The notes: generated by a model from the letters alone, not told the origin. 64,000 bases of DNA from JAWRCU01 sp033542235 (GCF_033542235.1 NZ_JAWRCU010000001.1:558001-622000), one strand, 5' to 3'; counted from the first letter of the stretch, positions 25,386 to 35,061 are shown. A program made the numbers and translations.

Positions 25386-25514
25386 GGTTCTGTCAAGCGC
25401 CGAGTTCGATTGCCGGGCACACCCGGCGACGTATTGAGATTCGACGGTCGCCATTGCAATTTGTCTCCACCTCGGCCGCTCGGGGTATCATGCCTTCCTC
25501 GCGGCGAACGAGGC

Positions 25515-27455
25515 TCAGATGGCCACTTGCGTGCCGATCTCCACGACCCGACCGGTCGGGATCTGGAAATATTCAGTTGCGTCGGCTGCGGTGCGGGCAA
25601 GCCCGATGAACAGCTTGTCCTGCCAGATCGGCATTCCGGAATTGGCGGACGCCTTGAGCGAACGGCGCGACAGGAAGAACGAGGTTGTCATGATATCGAA
25701 CTTCCAACCCTGCTTCCGGCAAATCGCCAGGGCTTTCGGGATGTTCGGCTGCTCCATATAGCCGAAGTTCAGGATAACGCGCATGAAGCGATCGTTGAGC
25801 CGCTCCATGTTCACCCGCTCGCTGTCGGGCACCACCGGCTGCTGCGCAGTGGCGACCGAAAGGATGACGTTCTGCTCGTGCAGCACCTTGTAGTGCTTGA
25901 GGCTGTGCATCAGCGCCGTCGGCGCGCTTAGCGGGTCGCTGGTAAGGAAAACCGCCGTGCCGGGAACCAGTTGCGGCGGCTTCTTGATCATCTGTTCGGC
26001 AAGAAAGTCGAGAGGAATCTCGTTCTTGCGAGTCTTGTCGAAAAGATAGCGGGTTCCGCGCACCCAGGTGACCATTATTAGCCCGATAACGCATGCAACG
26101 CCGACGGAGACCCAGCCGCCTTCCAGGATCTTCACGGCATTCGCCGAGAAGAAGCCGAGGTCGACGATACCGAACAGCACGGTGAGCGTGATCGCCAGCG
26201 CCAGATGCCATTTCCAACGGCGCACCATCACTATGAAGAGCAGGACGGTCGTCATCAGCATCTCGCCGGTGACGGATATGCCGTAGGCCGAGGCAAGTGA
26301 GCTTGATGCCTCGAAGCCGACCACGAGCAGCATGACGCCGAGCGCAAGCAGCAAGTTTATACGAGGCAGGTAAATCTGGCCGGACAGCGTTTCGGACGTA
26401 TGCTGGATCTCGAAGCGTGGCAGCAGACTGAGCTGCACCGCCTGCCGCGCCAGTGAATAGGCGCCAGAGATCACCGCCTGACTGGCGATCACCGTGGCGG
26501 CGGTAGCCAGACAGACCGTGGGGATGAGCGCCCAGCCCGGCAGCATCTGGAAGAACGGGTTTTCTGGCGCCCCGCCATGCGAGAGCGTGTAGGCGCCCTG
26601 CCCGAAATAGTTGAGCAGCAAGCTCGGAAATACGATGCTTAGCCAGGCGGTGACGATCGGCTTGCGGCCGAAATGGCCGAGATCGACATAAAGCGCTTCA
26701 GCGCCAGTGACCGCCAGGAACACCGCGCCGACGGTGATAAACGCCACGTCCGACTCGTGAAAGAAATACGCGGCCGCGTAGTACGGATTGAGCGCCTCGA
26801 GCACGGATACGTCGTCGACGATGTGCCACAGGCCGGCAATACCGATGACTAGGAACCAGCAAGCCGTGACCGGCCCGAATACCGATGCCACTCGGCCCGT
26901 TCCGAAACGCTGCACGGAAAACAGCACTGCCAGGATGACGAGCGTAATCGGCACGACATAGGCATCGAAAGCAGGTGTAGCGATCTTGAGACCTTCGACC
27001 GCCGAAAGCACAGAGATGGCCGGCGTGATGATGGCATCGCCGAAAAACAGCGCAGCGCCGCAAATGCCAATGCCGAGAATGAGCCCTCCCCTTTGCGGAT
27101 AACTTGCCCTGGCGAGCGCCATCAGAGACAGGGTCCCGCCCTCGCCTCGATTGTCCGCCCTGAGCACGAAAACGACGTACTTGACCGTGACGATCAGCGT
27201 CAGCGCCCATACGATCAGGGACAGCACGCCCAGAACGTCGCCACGATCAACGATCCCGTCGGCGGCCGAGGAACGAAGCGCTTCCCGGAAGGCGTAAATC
27301 GGGCTGGTGCCGATATCTCCGAACACCACGCCGAGCGCACCGATCATCAGCAGCGGCAGATTCTTGTCGCCGGCGTGATCCGTTGTGCTCGTGGTCTCGC
27401 CCGCGGCCGACTCAACGCTCGCGAGGACGCGCCCGTCATTTACGGCAAGGGCCAT
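25515..27455 (-). CDS. kup: Kup-type potassium uptake protein
   Basis: A 646-residue transporter. A hydrophilic N-terminus (about 30 residues, Thr/Ser-rich) is followed by MIGALGVVFGDIGTSPIYAF near 37-56, the K+-selectivity signature of Kup/HAK/KT, and about 12 membrane segments up to residue 460. The C-terminal cytoplasmic domain (about 190 residues) has the usual VPGTAVFLTSDP motif near 513. It brings in K+ with protons. It is monocistronic; pdxJ is 114 bp upstream of its position in the opposite direction of map order but on the same strand. Confidence 0.95.
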   Translation of the reverse strand: MALAVNDGRVLASVESAAGETTSTTDHAGDKNLPLLMIGALGVVFGDIGTSPIYAFREALRSSAADGIVDRGDVLGVLSLIVWALTLIVTVKYVVFVLRADNRGEGGTLSLMALARASYPQRGGLILGIGICGAALFFGDAIITPAISVLSAVEGLKIATPAFDAYVVPITLVILAVLFSVQRFGTGRVASVFGPVTACWFLVIGIAGLWHIVDDVSVLEALNPYYAAAYFFHESDVAFITVGAVFLAVTGAEALYVDLGHFGRKPIVTAWLSIVFPSLLLNYFGQGAYTLSHGGAPENPFFQMLPGWALIPTVCLATAATVIASQAVISGAYSLARQAVQLSLLPRFEIQHTSETLSGQIYLPRINLLLALGVMLLVVGFEASSSLASAYGISVTGEMLMTTVLLFIVMVRRWKWHLALAITLTVLFGIVDLGFFSANAVKILEGGWVSVGVACVIGLIMVTWVRGTRYLFDKTRKNEIPLDFLAEQMIKKPPQLVPGTAVFLTSDPLSAPTALMHSLKHYKVLHEQNVILSVATAQQPVVPDSERVNMERLNDRFMRVILNFGYMEQPNIPKALAICRKQGWKFDIMTTSFFLSRRSLKASANSGMPIWQDKLFIGLARTAADATEYFQIPTGRVVEIGTQVAI

Positions 27456-27568
27456 TCAGTCCTCTCCTACAGAAAGGGGTCGGGTCCGATAATCCCGTTG
27501 CAACGCGAAAGCAATCGGATTCGTTGCCGACGCTACGTCAACCAAAGCTGCACCTTCCTTGTCGGACA

Positions 27569-28306
27569 CTAGCCACAGGCTTTGATGAATCGCCGCACCG
27601 TTTCAGCCATGCCATGCTCGAGCGCGTCCGCGGTCAAGCCGTGTCCGATAGATACTTCTGCCAAGTCGGGAATGCGCCTGGCGAGCGCCGGCAAGTTGGC
27701 GACCGTAAGGTCGTGGCCGGCATTGACCGCAAGACCTGCGCTGCGTGCTGCATCTGCCGCCTTGCCGAGTTTTTCCAGCTCCCTGGCAGCCCTTGCCGGA
27801 TCATCGTGCGCACCGCCATACGGCCCGGTGTAGAGCTCGATACGATCGGCGCCCAGCGCCTTCGCCACGTCCATGCCGGCAGGATCCGGGTTGGCGAACA
27901 GCGAGACGCGGATGCCTGCCTTCTTCAAGCGCTGCACCACAGGCGCGAGGAACTCTCTCTGGCCGAGGAAATCCCAGCCATGATCGGAGGTCGCCTGCGC
28001 GGGGTCGTCCGGCACCAGCGTCACCTGGTCCGGTTCGGTCTTCTCCACGAGCGAGAGGAACTCTTCGGACGGATAGCCTTCGATATTGAACTCGGCCTGC
28101 GGGAACTCGTCATCGAGCAAGGCCCTCAGTACCGGCAGGTCGGAGCGGCGTACATGCCGCTCGTCCGGCCTGGGATGGACGGTGAGCCCGTGCGCGCCGG
28201 CCCGCAGTGCGATTCGCCCCAGCCCTTCCACGCTCGGCCATGGCAGATCGCGCCGGTTCCGCAGCATGGCGATGGCGTTGACATTGACGGAGAGCTTTGC
28301 AGGCAT
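27569..28306 (-). CDS. pdxJ: pyridoxine 5'-phosphate synthase
   Basis: A 245-residue TIM-barrel enzyme, normal family length. The ATG at 28306 (MPAKLSVNVNAIAMLRNRR) gives the conserved N-terminus; an upstream extension of 67 codons is not homologous. Motifs: GAHGLTVHPRPDERHV near 33-48 with active-site His and Arg, EFNIEGYPS with the catalytic Glu near 70, and VNAGHDL near 190. It condenses 1-deoxyxylulose 5-phosphate with 3-amino-1-hydroxyacetone phosphate in vitamin B6 synthesis. In many relatives an acpS gene follows; none is seen here. Confidence 0.95.
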   Translation of the reverse strand: MPAKLSVNVNAIAMLRNRRDLPWPSVEGLGRIALRAGAHGLTVHPRPDERHVRRSDLPVLRALLDDEFPQAEFNIEGYPSEEFLSLVEKTEPDQVTLVPDDPAQATSDHGWDFLGQREFLAPVVQRLKKAGIRVSLFANPDPAGMDVAKALGADRIELYTGPYGGAHDDPARAARELEKLGKAADAARSAGLAVNAGHDLTVANLPALARRIPDLAEVSIGHGLTADALEHGMAETVRRFIKACG

Positions 28307-28412
28307 ATGACACCAGACACATTGAGGCAAAAGAGATATATAGGGTTTGCCCGGAACTGACACGCCGGGCTGTGGATTTTCACCGGCGCGTGAGTCCGAA
28401 AGGACCGACCCG

Positions 28413-28823
28413 ATGCATTTGACCGCAACCGTGCCGTTGCCGCCGATCCGGCGGATCGAGACGAGCCGAGACGACCTATGCGCGCTCGAGATTGCCGGGC
28501 GCATCACCGCGCCCGACGTCGAGAACGCCTACGGGCTGATCGAAGGCGAGTTTGCGCAGCACGACGAGATCGATCTCCTCGTCCGCATCGCCGACTACGG
28601 CGGCGTGGATTGGTCGACAGGCGCCAATCTCGATATTTTGCGCCGCAAGCTGCGCGCTATCGGCCACATCCGACATTACGCGCTGGTTGGCGGCCCGTTC
28701 TGGCTGCGTGGCATTACGGCCTTATCGGCGCCGTTCATGTCGATGGAGATCCGCCGGTTTGCGCTAGAGGACGAGGACGCTGCCTGGAAGTGGTTGAAGG
28801 CGCGTCCGCTCGAAATGACTTAG
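28413..28823 (+). CDS. SpoIIAA-like STAS protein
   Basis: A 136-residue protein started at 28413 (MHLTATVPLPPIRR) behind a GAAAGGACC ribosome site. The pattern of alternating strands and helices (CALEIAGRITAPDVENAYGLIEG, then DLLVRIADYGGVDW) is that of the SpoIIAA-like family with a STAS fold, known from rhizobia and marine bacteria. Some members bind nonpolar molecules. Function unknown. It ends directly at the stop of the converging HlyD gene. Confidence 0.75.
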   Translation: MHLTATVPLPPIRRIETSRDDLCALEIAGRITAPDVENAYGLIEGEFAQHDEIDLLVRIADYGGVDWSTGANLDILRRKLRAIGHIRHYALVGGPFWLRGITALSAPFMSMEIRRFALEDEDAAWKWLKARPLEMT

Positions 28824-29702
28824 CTAACTGCCCGACCCGTGATCGACCACGACAGTGGCGGTGAGGCCAGCCACCAGCCTCGCTTCTGCAGGAACGTTCT
28901 CGAGGGCAATGCGCACCGGAACGCGTTGCGCCAGCCGGACCCAGGTGAAGGTTGGGTTGACATTGGCCAGCAGCGAACCCGCGGCGCGCTCCCGGTCCTC
29001 GATGCCCGCCGCGATGCTTTCAACCCGCCCCGTCAGGGTGCCGGGCTGTCCCATCAGCTTGATGACAGCCTTGGCACCGACCTCGATACGGCCGAGCTTG
29101 GTCTCCTCGAAATAGCCTTCGACCCGCATCGAATCGCTGTCGACCAGAGCCATGATCGGCTGACCGACGCCTACATAGTCGCCGGGGCGCAGGCTGAGAT
29201 TGGAGATGGTGCCGTTCACCGACGCCTTCACGTCGGATCGGTCCAGATTGAGCTGCGCCAGATCACGGGCCGCAACGGCCTGCCGATAATCGGATTCGGC
29301 CTCCATTACGGTCGACCGTGCCTGTTCACGTTTTTGGACCGTCACCACCGCATCATCGAGATGCTCGAGGCGATCGAGATCCCTTCTGGCCTGCTCGAGC
29401 GTCGCCTGCCGGCCCTGTGCCACGGCTTCGGCCTGCTCCAGGGCGATAGCGAAACGCCGACGATCGATACGGAAGAGAATGTCGCCCTTCCTGACCGTCT
29501 GGTTGTCGTGGACGAGGACCTCGGTGACCAGTCCCGACACGTCGGGCGTGACCCCGATCACGTCGGCGCGCAGATGCGCATCGCGCGTCCAGGGGTCATT
29601 CATGTTGTTATCCCACAATCTCCAGCCGACGCCAGCGGCCGCGGCGACGACAATGAGGGTGACGAGGACGCGCCCAGCTCGGCGCAGAAAGCGGTTTTTC
29701 AT
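28824..29702 (-). CDS. HlyD-family membrane fusion protein of an AaeA type exporter
   Basis: A 292-residue adaptor started at the ATG at 29702, which overlaps the stop of the DUF1656 gene (ATGA). One N-terminal membrane helix (about 8-27) precedes a lipoyl/barrel half with VSGLVTEVLVHDNQTVRKGD, a single short coiled-coil hairpin (about 85-150) and the second half with ASVNGTISNLSLRPGDYVGVG. The size and the gene order FUSC - DUF1656 - HlyD are those of AaeB/AaeX/AaeA-like aromatic acid exporters. A divergent MarR gene beyond the operon probably senses the substrate. Confidence 0.9.
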   Translation of the reverse strand: MKNRFLRRAGRVLVTLIVVAAAAGVGWRLWDNNMNDPWTRDAHLRADVIGVTPDVSGLVTEVLVHDNQTVRKGDILFRIDRRRFAIALEQAEAVAQGRQATLEQARRDLDRLEHLDDAVVTVQKREQARSTVMEAESDYRQAVAARDLAQLNLDRSDVKASVNGTISNLSLRPGDYVGVGQPIMALVDSDSMRVEGYFEETKLGRIEVGAKAVIKLMGQPGTLTGRVESIAAGIEDRERAAGSLLANVNPTFTWVRLAQRVPVRIALENVPAEARLVAGLTATVVVDHGSGS

Positions 29703-29908
29703 GGAAGCAGCCATTGGGATAGCGAAGACATTGCGCCAAGGATCAGGACGTAGAGCGCGAGATTGAACAGGGACCGGTGCCAGACGAGACTGTAGATGCC
29801 GGTCCACGACAATGCCTGCCAGACCAGGCGCGCCGCCGCGAAGGCAGCGAGCATCAGGACCAGGAGGCCGGGCAGGTAGACGCCGAGGATGTTCACTTCG
29901 GTCTGCAT
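29699..29908 (-). CDS. DUF1656 small membrane protein (AaeX-like)
   Basis: A 69-residue protein with two hydrophobic helices (about 8-28 and 46-64): MQTEVNILGVYLPGLLVLML and FNLALYVLILGAMSSLSQ. The Val-Tyr-Leu-Pro motif is typical of DUF1656. It sits between the FUSC gene (7 bp gap) and the HlyD gene (4-bp overlap) in the conserved order of this exporter family. Its exact role is not known; it may help assemble the pump. Confidence 0.88.
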   Translation of the reverse strand: MQTEVNILGVYLPGLLVLMLAAFAAARLVWQALSWTGIYSLVWHRSLFNLALYVLILGAMSSLSQWLLP

Positions 29909-29915
29909 GGCGAAG

Positions 29916-31967
29916 CTACTCGGCTGCCGCCGCCACTTGGACGGCCCGCAGGTCGCGGTTCCAGCATGGCGGTACGGAATTCGGGAAAAGCGCGCGGCGC
30001 ATGCCGACGAGCGCGTCGACGGCGCGCCGCGCCGGCACGGTGCTCCGCCGCGAGGCAAGGGCAAGCGCGGCATCGATCCCATGAAGCAGTTGCGGCGGCG
30101 GCTCGACGGCCGAGTGACGCTCGATGCGTTCGCCAAAAAGGTCGGCCACGCCGGCCAGGGCCGCCCCAACCGCGGCGACTTCATCCGGCGTGAGCAGGCG
30201 CTTCAGCCTCTGAAGCTCGACGATGTTCAGACCGAGCCGTATCTCGGCATAGCCGTCGAGTTTTCCTAGTTCCTTGTCGTCCATCCCCACCAGGCGGGGA
30301 ACCAGTTGGCCGAGCCGGTCCAGCATTCGCCCCGCCAGGCGCTCATGGTCCTGAACGCGGCGGCCGGCAGCCAATTCGGCCAGATCCGACCATCCCGCGT
30401 GGACCAGGCGCCAGGCAGCGATCTCGCCGCCGAACGGGCGAGTGATGAGGTTCCACAGCAGGGCGAAGCCGACCCCTGCCAGCGCAGCGATGCCGCCGCC
30501 GACGAAGGACTGGAAATCGGCCGAGAAGCGGTTACCCAGGGCGATGAAGGAGGCCGTGTTGACGGTGAGCAGCATGGCCAGAATGCTCAATTGCGGTCTC
30601 GGAATGAGTGTGCCCAGCAGCAGGAAGGGGGGCGCCAGCACAAGGACCAGCATGGTAAAGCCGTGCACGATCGGCAGGATGGCGAAGAGATAGATGCCGG
30701 TGACCACCAGGCTGACGGTGCACCAAATGAACATCGACAGCAAAAGCGGGGCCGGCCGATCCTGCGCGGCGAAGAAGGAGCAGGCCACCGCGACCATCAT
30801 CACGAAGCCGGCCCCTTCGGGCCAGCCCGAATAGATCCAGAATGCGCTCGCCACGAGCGTCGCGGCGACGGCCGACGCAGCGTAAAAAGCCATCATGCCA
30901 TAGTCGTAGTGTCGAGTTCGGACGACCGTGCGACGGCGGCGGAATGCAAACTTCGGGCGCCGCGGGTCTCCGGCGGCGATCCGATCCCTCAACTCCAGGC
31001 AATCGTGCCAGAGATCGACGATCTCGCGCAGCCGGTACAGCGCGCTGTCGAGGATGAGCCCGGTCCAATCCGTGGACCGGGCGGGCGGAGCCAGTTCGGC
31101 AAGTTCGGCCCGGAACCGTTTAGCCCGCTCCGGGTCCGTCACGCCGACCATCCAATCAGCGATTTCGCCGATCAGTCCCCCCAGCCTTGAAGGCAGCCCA
31201 TTGTCCAACGCCTTGAGCGCATGCAGCCGATCGGCCAGCGACGAGAACAGCGGCAATAGCATCATCAGCCGGCCGCGCAGCTCGCGAGCCTGGCGGGTCA
31301 CGCCGCGGGTATGGGCATCGTAACTGAGTTGGCTGATGAGCAGGTCCAGACCGGAAATGTCGGCCGCGAGCTTCTGTCGCCCTAGTGGCGTTGCGGGAGC
31401 GGCGCCCTCGCCGCGCAGGATTTCATCCGCCCACCCCGCCGCGTCGCCCAGCCAGCCCGAGATGCGCTGGGAGAGAACCGAGGCCAAACCCATTGGGAAT
31501 ACGACCTGCGCCACGACGCTGGCGCAGACGATGCCGAGGATGATCTCCTGGCTGCGGGCCGTGGCGATGTCGAAAATCGTCGCGGGGGCGTCGACCGCGG
31601 GAAGCGCGATGAGCGGCAGGGTGTACCCCGCCAGCATGAAGACATAGCTGCGAGGCGTGCGGTCCAGCATGGAGATGAAGAGCAGCCCGCCCGTCCAGAA
31701 CGCGACGACAAGGCTCATCAGCAGCGGAGAATTCACGAATATCGGCAGCAGAAGGACCGATGCGGTGGCGCCGACCAGCGTTCCAAGCGCCCGATAGAGG
31801 CCCTTCGAGCTGGTCGCTCCCGCAAGCGGATTGGCCACTACATAAACGGCCGCCATCGCCCAGTAGGGACGCGGCAGGTCGAATGCCAGCGCGATGTAGA
31901 GGGCCAGCATGGACGACAGGAACGCCTTGAACGAAAATAGCCAGTCCTGCCAGGAAGGAAGGGTCAT
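29916..31967 (-). CDS. FUSC-family inner-membrane exporter (AaeB-like)
   Basis: A 683-residue protein with two groups of about six membrane helices (near residues 12-165 and 350-500), each followed by a cytoplasmic helical domain. The N-terminus (LPSWQDWLFSFKAFLSSMLALY, then YWAMAAVYVVANPLAGATSSKGLYR) and the second block (RPQLSILAMLLTVN) match FUSC/AaeB proteins, which export hydroxylated aromatic acids or fusaric acid. First gene of a three-gene operon. The promoter region is shared with the divergent MarR gene. Confidence 0.9.
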   Translation of the reverse strand: MTLPSWQDWLFSFKAFLSSMLALYIALAFDLPRPYWAMAAVYVVANPLAGATSSKGLYRALGTLVGATASVLLLPIFVNSPLLMSLVVAFWTGGLLFISMLDRTPRSYVFMLAGYTLPLIALPAVDAPATIFDIATARSQEIILGIVCASVVAQVVFPMGLASVLSQRISGWLGDAAGWADEILRGEGAAPATPLGRQKLAADISGLDLLISQLSYDAHTRGVTRQARELRGRLMMLLPLFSSLADRLHALKALDNGLPSRLGGLIGEIADWMVGVTDPERAKRFRAELAELAPPARSTDWTGLILDSALYRLREIVDLWHDCLELRDRIAAGDPRRPKFAFRRRRTVVRTRHYDYGMMAFYAASAVAATLVASAFWIYSGWPEGAGFVMMVAVACSFFAAQDRPAPLLLSMFIWCTVSLVVTGIYLFAILPIVHGFTMLVLVLAPPFLLLGTLIPRPQLSILAMLLTVNTASFIALGNRFSADFQSFVGGGIAALAGVGFALLWNLITRPFGGEIAAWRLVHAGWSDLAELAAGRRVQDHERLAGRMLDRLGQLVPRLVGMDDKELGKLDGYAEIRLGLNIVELQRLKRLLTPDEVAAVGAALAGVADLFGERIERHSAVEPPPQLLHGIDAALALASRRSTVPARRAVDALVGMRRALFPNSVPPCWNRDLRAVQVAAAAE

Positions 31968-32290
31968 CGGTTCCCCTCCCTCCCGCAGGACGGGCCGCCC
32001 CTGCTCGAATCTTCCGGCCTATCTGTCGATGTCGACATCCTTGCTCTCCTGCCCGCTTGTCGGCACGATCAGGTCCTGCCGATCAGGCTGGCAGTGATGG
32101 CGCGCGAACATGTAATGGCAGGAACGGCTCCGCTGGGTGCCGCTTCGGTTATGGATGACATTCAAGATTACCCCGAGGAAGCGCTCGTGGATCGCTGGCT
32201 CTTTTTTCTGGTATCGATGTGGGTTTCCCGGCCGTCTTAGCGCGCCGGGATTAGATTGCATCTAAATAGTTTGCATGCAAAGATTTTTCA
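31968..32290. other. divergent promoter region of the FUSC operon and marR
   Basis: 324 bp. Its right end has two overlapping dyads (separate entry). A minus-strand frame of 80 codons (32019-32261) starts inside the dyad but shows no family resemblance, so it is not called. The 283 bp between the dyad and the FUSC start therefore looks like a long untranslated leader or a region with a second promoter. Confidence 0.5.
32251..32281. promoter_or_regulatory. two dyads, probable MarR operator
   Basis: TTAGAT-TGC-ATCTAA at 32251-32265 and TTTGCATGCAAA at 32270-32281, both perfect, end 9 bp before the marR start codon. Both contain TTGCAT, so one repressor could bind both. The position fits MarR autoregulation and control of the divergent exporter operon. 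Confidence 0.65.
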
Positions 32291-32746
32291 ATGGATGACG
32301 ATCAATTCAGAAACCGGGAAACGCTCGGCCAGCTTGTCGCAAACGTTGCGCGCCTGTGGCGCCGGAGCGCCAACGACAGGCTCGACCGCTGCGGCATTTC
32401 GCATGCGGTAGCGATGCCCTTGCTGGCGCTGTGGCAATTGGGCGGCGAAGCGCGCCAGGGAGCGGTGGCAGATCAGGCGGGCCTCGAAGGGCCCTCGGTG
32501 GTCAGGCTCATCGACCTTCTGATCGCGGAAGGGCTGGTCACCCGGCGTGAAGACCCGAGTGACCGCCGGGCGAAGATCCTGTCCCTTACGAAGGAAGGAG
32601 CGGCCAGGATGAAGTCAATCAACGCTGTCCTGGCCGAGTTGCGGCACGAGCTGGTGACAGGAATCAGCGATGCGGAGCTGGAAACTGCCGCCTCGGTGCT
32701 AGAGCAGGTTCAATCCAAGCTCTGGAACGACGTCAGCGTAAGATAG
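32291..32746 (+). CDS. MarR-family transcriptional regulator
   Basis: A 151-residue winged-helix protein: an N-terminal helix (RETLGQLVANVARLWRRS), recognition helix region in QGAVADQAGLEGPSVVRLIDLL, wing with REDPSDRRAKILSLT near 84-98, and a C-terminal dimer helix. The D-x-R-D-R-R-like wing sequence is the family hallmark. It is divergent to the FUSC/DUF1656/HlyD exporter operon, the usual place for a repressor that releases on binding phenolic compounds. Confidence 0.92.
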   Translation: MDDDQFRNRETLGQLVANVARLWRRSANDRLDRCGISHAVAMPLLALWQLGGEARQGAVADQAGLEGPSVVRLIDLLIAEGLVTRREDPSDRRAKILSLTKEGAARMKSINAVLAELRHELVTGISDAELETAASVLEQVQSKLWNDVSVR

Positions 32747-32797
32747 GGTTTCGCCTTGATGTATGACGATCGGTTCAGGCTCACGCTCACGCTGTAG

Positions 32798-33925
32798 CTA
32801 CCGCACGACGGTCAGGCGCTCGGCAGCGCGCGTGATCGCCGTATAGAGCCAACGCTGCCGAGTTTCCCTGAAGGCGAAACTTTCGTCGAACAGAACGACG
32901 TTGCTCCACTGCGAGCCCTGCGCCTTGTGGACGGTAAGCGCGTAGCCGTAGTCGAACTCATCGTACCGCTTGCGGCTTGTCCAAGGGATATCGGCCTCCG
33001 GATCCTCGAACACGGATTTCAGAAGCTTGATCTTCGCGACGCCACGGTCGGGATCGTCCTCTTCCGGCGAGACGAGCAGATTGATGCCGGGTTTCACCGT
33101 CTCGCGGGAGGAGGTCATTACCTTCCACAACGAACCGTTGAGCAGGCCCTTGTTGGGATCGTTCCTAAGGCAGACCAGCTTGTCGCCGGCTTGCGGAAAG
33201 GCGGCGGTGAAGCCCTTTAGCTCGCGCAGGCGAACGTTGTAGCGCCGCCGCGTGCGGTTGGTGCCGACCAGCACCTGGTCTGCAGCGAGCACCAGTTCCT
33301 GCGTCACGTCTTCGCGGCCGATCACCTGCGCCGTGCCGTAGTCGCCACGCATGAACTGCCGGCCTTCGCGGACGTCGAGCGCCAGCCGGATGATCGGGTT
33401 GTCACGTGCCTGGCGATGGATTTCGGTGAGAAGGAAATCGGGCTCGTGTTCCGTAAAGAAGCCGCCGCCCGAGATCGGTGGCAGCTGGCCGGGGTCGCCG
33501 AGCACCAGGATTGGGGTCCCGAAGCTCAACAAGTCGCGCCCCAGTTCCTCGTCCACCATCGAGCACTCGTCGATGATGACGAGCTCGGCGCGCGCCACCG
33601 GGCTCTGGCGATTGAGCGCGAAAGTCGGCGACATCGAGGTCTTGCCGGTCGCCTCGTCGGATACCGCTTCCTCCCCGCGTGGGCGGTAGATGAGCGAATG
33701 GATGGTGCGCGCGTTCGTGGCACCCTTCGAGCGCAGCACTTGTGCGGCCTTGCCGGTAAAGGCGGCAAACTGAACCTGCCCGTCGACATTCTCCGCGAAA
33801 TAGCGCGCCAGCGTCGTCTTGCCGGTTCCCGCATAGCCGAACAGGCGGAAGATCTGCGGCTTGCCGGTCTTGAGCCAGCGCCCGACCGCCTTCAGCGCAT
33901 CGTCTTGCTGCGGTGAGAGTTGCAT
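32798..33925 (-). CDS. RecD-like superfamily 1 DNA helicase
   Basis: A 375-residue ATP-dependent helicase. The start at 33925 (MQLSPQQDDALKAV) places the Q-motif at the N-terminus. Motif I GYAGTGKTT near 29-37, motif II VIIDECSMVDEE near 118, motif III LVLGDPGQLPPI near 141, and motifs V/VI in GYALTVHKAQGSQW near 333 and YTAITRAAERL at the end. This is the short stand-alone RecD/Dda-type helicase common in Hyphomicrobiales. It lacks the large N-terminal region of RecD2. No RecB or RecC gene nearby. Confidence 0.9.
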   Translation of the reverse strand: MQLSPQQDDALKAVGRWLKTGKPQIFRLFGYAGTGKTTLARYFAENVDGQVQFAAFTGKAAQVLRSKGATNARTIHSLIYRPRGEEAVSDEATGKTSMSPTFALNRQSPVARAELVIIDECSMVDEELGRDLLSFGTPILVLGDPGQLPPISGGGFFTEHEPDFLLTEIHRQARDNPIIRLALDVREGRQFMRGDYGTAQVIGREDVTQELVLAADQVLVGTNRTRRRYNVRLRELKGFTAAFPQAGDKLVCLRNDPNKGLLNGSLWKVMTSSRETVKPGINLLVSPEEDDPDRGVAKIKLLKSVFEDPEADIPWTSRKRYDEFDYGYALTVHKAQGSQWSNVVLFDESFAFRETRQRWLYTAITRAAERLTVVR

Positions 33926-34076
33926 GTGCCCGTGAGACAGGATTCGCGACTGCTCCGCAAGATCGGACCGCATCGGCCCAGCCAAGACAGCCCTGAGTTA
34001 AAGCTGAAGACTAGCTTCGAGCCAAAGAGAACACAAGAGGAACAGAACTCAGCCCAAATGGCAGGCGGCACGCGCC

Positions 34077-34967
34077 CTACGACTTTGCCGCCAATCCCTT
34101 CAGCGCCCGCAAGGTTTCGCGCAACCCTCGGTGAAGCTGCTTGTCGGGGCGCACGACGAGCGCCAGCGTGCGGTGGAGTCTCGGCGACAGAGACCTGATC
34201 ACAAGGTCGCGATTTTCTCTCTGCCGGCTGAGCGCCAGCCGCGGCAGTACCGCGCAGCCCAGGCCCGCGCTGACCAGTTCCTTGATCGCTTCGACGCTGC
34301 CGAGCGACATGACTGGCCTTACAGGGATGTCTGCCTCGCCCAGCCATGTGTCCACGAGACGCCTTGTGTTGCCGCCTGGCTCGAAGAGCAGCAGGGGGAG
34401 TCGAGAAAGAATTGCGGGCGTAACCTTGTCGGGCAGCTTCGTGTGAGCGGCAGCGACTGCAACGAACTCATCTTCGATTAACGGTGTGAACTCCAGCATC
34501 CGGCCGGAAGCAGGCAGCGTGATCAGGCCCACATCCAGCAGGTTGTCCTGCACCGCTTTCACGATATCCGGCGTGTTGCCGGTTTCGACCGTGATGTCGA
34601 TCTCCGGAAATCGCCGGCGGAGTTCGCGTAGCGCCGGTGGCAGCAGAAAGATACAAGCTGTTGCGCCCGTGCCGATGCGCACGCGCCCCGCTGCGCCGGC
34701 CACATGGCGCGCCATTCCGTCGAGCGCGGCCGCGACCTCGGAATCGATCCGGCGTGCGTGGTCGAGGAGATCTGCTCCTGCAGCGGTCGGCCGCGCCTTG
34801 CGGCCGACCCGTTCGATCAAGCGGACATTCAGTCGCTTCTCGAGCTGGCGAATCTGCAGGCTGATTGCCGGCTGGCTGAGCTTCTGCCGGTTCGCGGCAG
34901 CCGAAAAGCTGCCGAGTTCCACGACGTCCAGGAATGTGCGGAGTTGGTCCAGATTGAGGCTGCGCAA
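34077..34967 (-). CDS. LysR-family transcriptional regulator
   Basis: A 296-residue regulator starting from a TTG at 34967 with an AAGGA site about 10 bases upstream. Residues 1-62 form the winged HTH (LDQLRTFLDVVELGSFSAAA, then LSQPAISLQIRQLEKRL). Residues 90-290 form the two-lobed effector domain (RVRIGTGATACIFLLPPALR near 95). The target is not obvious: the neighbours are a helicase gene (same strand, downstream) and a DUF1127 gene divergent from it. Confidence 0.9.
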   Translation of the reverse strand: MRSLNLDQLRTFLDVVELGSFSAAANRQKLSQPAISLQIRQLEKRLNVRLIERVGRKARPTAAGADLLDHARRIDSEVAAALDGMARHVAGAAGRVRIGTGATACIFLLPPALRELRRRFPEIDITVETGNTPDIVKAVQDNLLDVGLITLPASGRMLEFTPLIEDEFVAVAAAHTKLPDKVTPAILSRLPLLLFEPGGNTRRLVDTWLGEADIPVRPVMSLGSVEAIKELVSAGLGCAVLPRLALSRQRENRDLVIRSLSPRLHRTLALVVRPDKQLHRGLRETLRALKGLAAKS

Positions 34968-35061
34968 CCGAAGAAATCCTTATACTCGGCATTGCCAGCA
35001 GAAGTATTTCTTTACCGCGCGTCGCGCGTCAACATCGAAAGCCGTTCCAGCACGGTGTCCG

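Noticed and set aside
32019..32261. Possible 80-codon gene upstream of the FUSC operon
   Set aside because: It starts inside the operator dyad and shows no family or secondary-structure pattern of a real protein.
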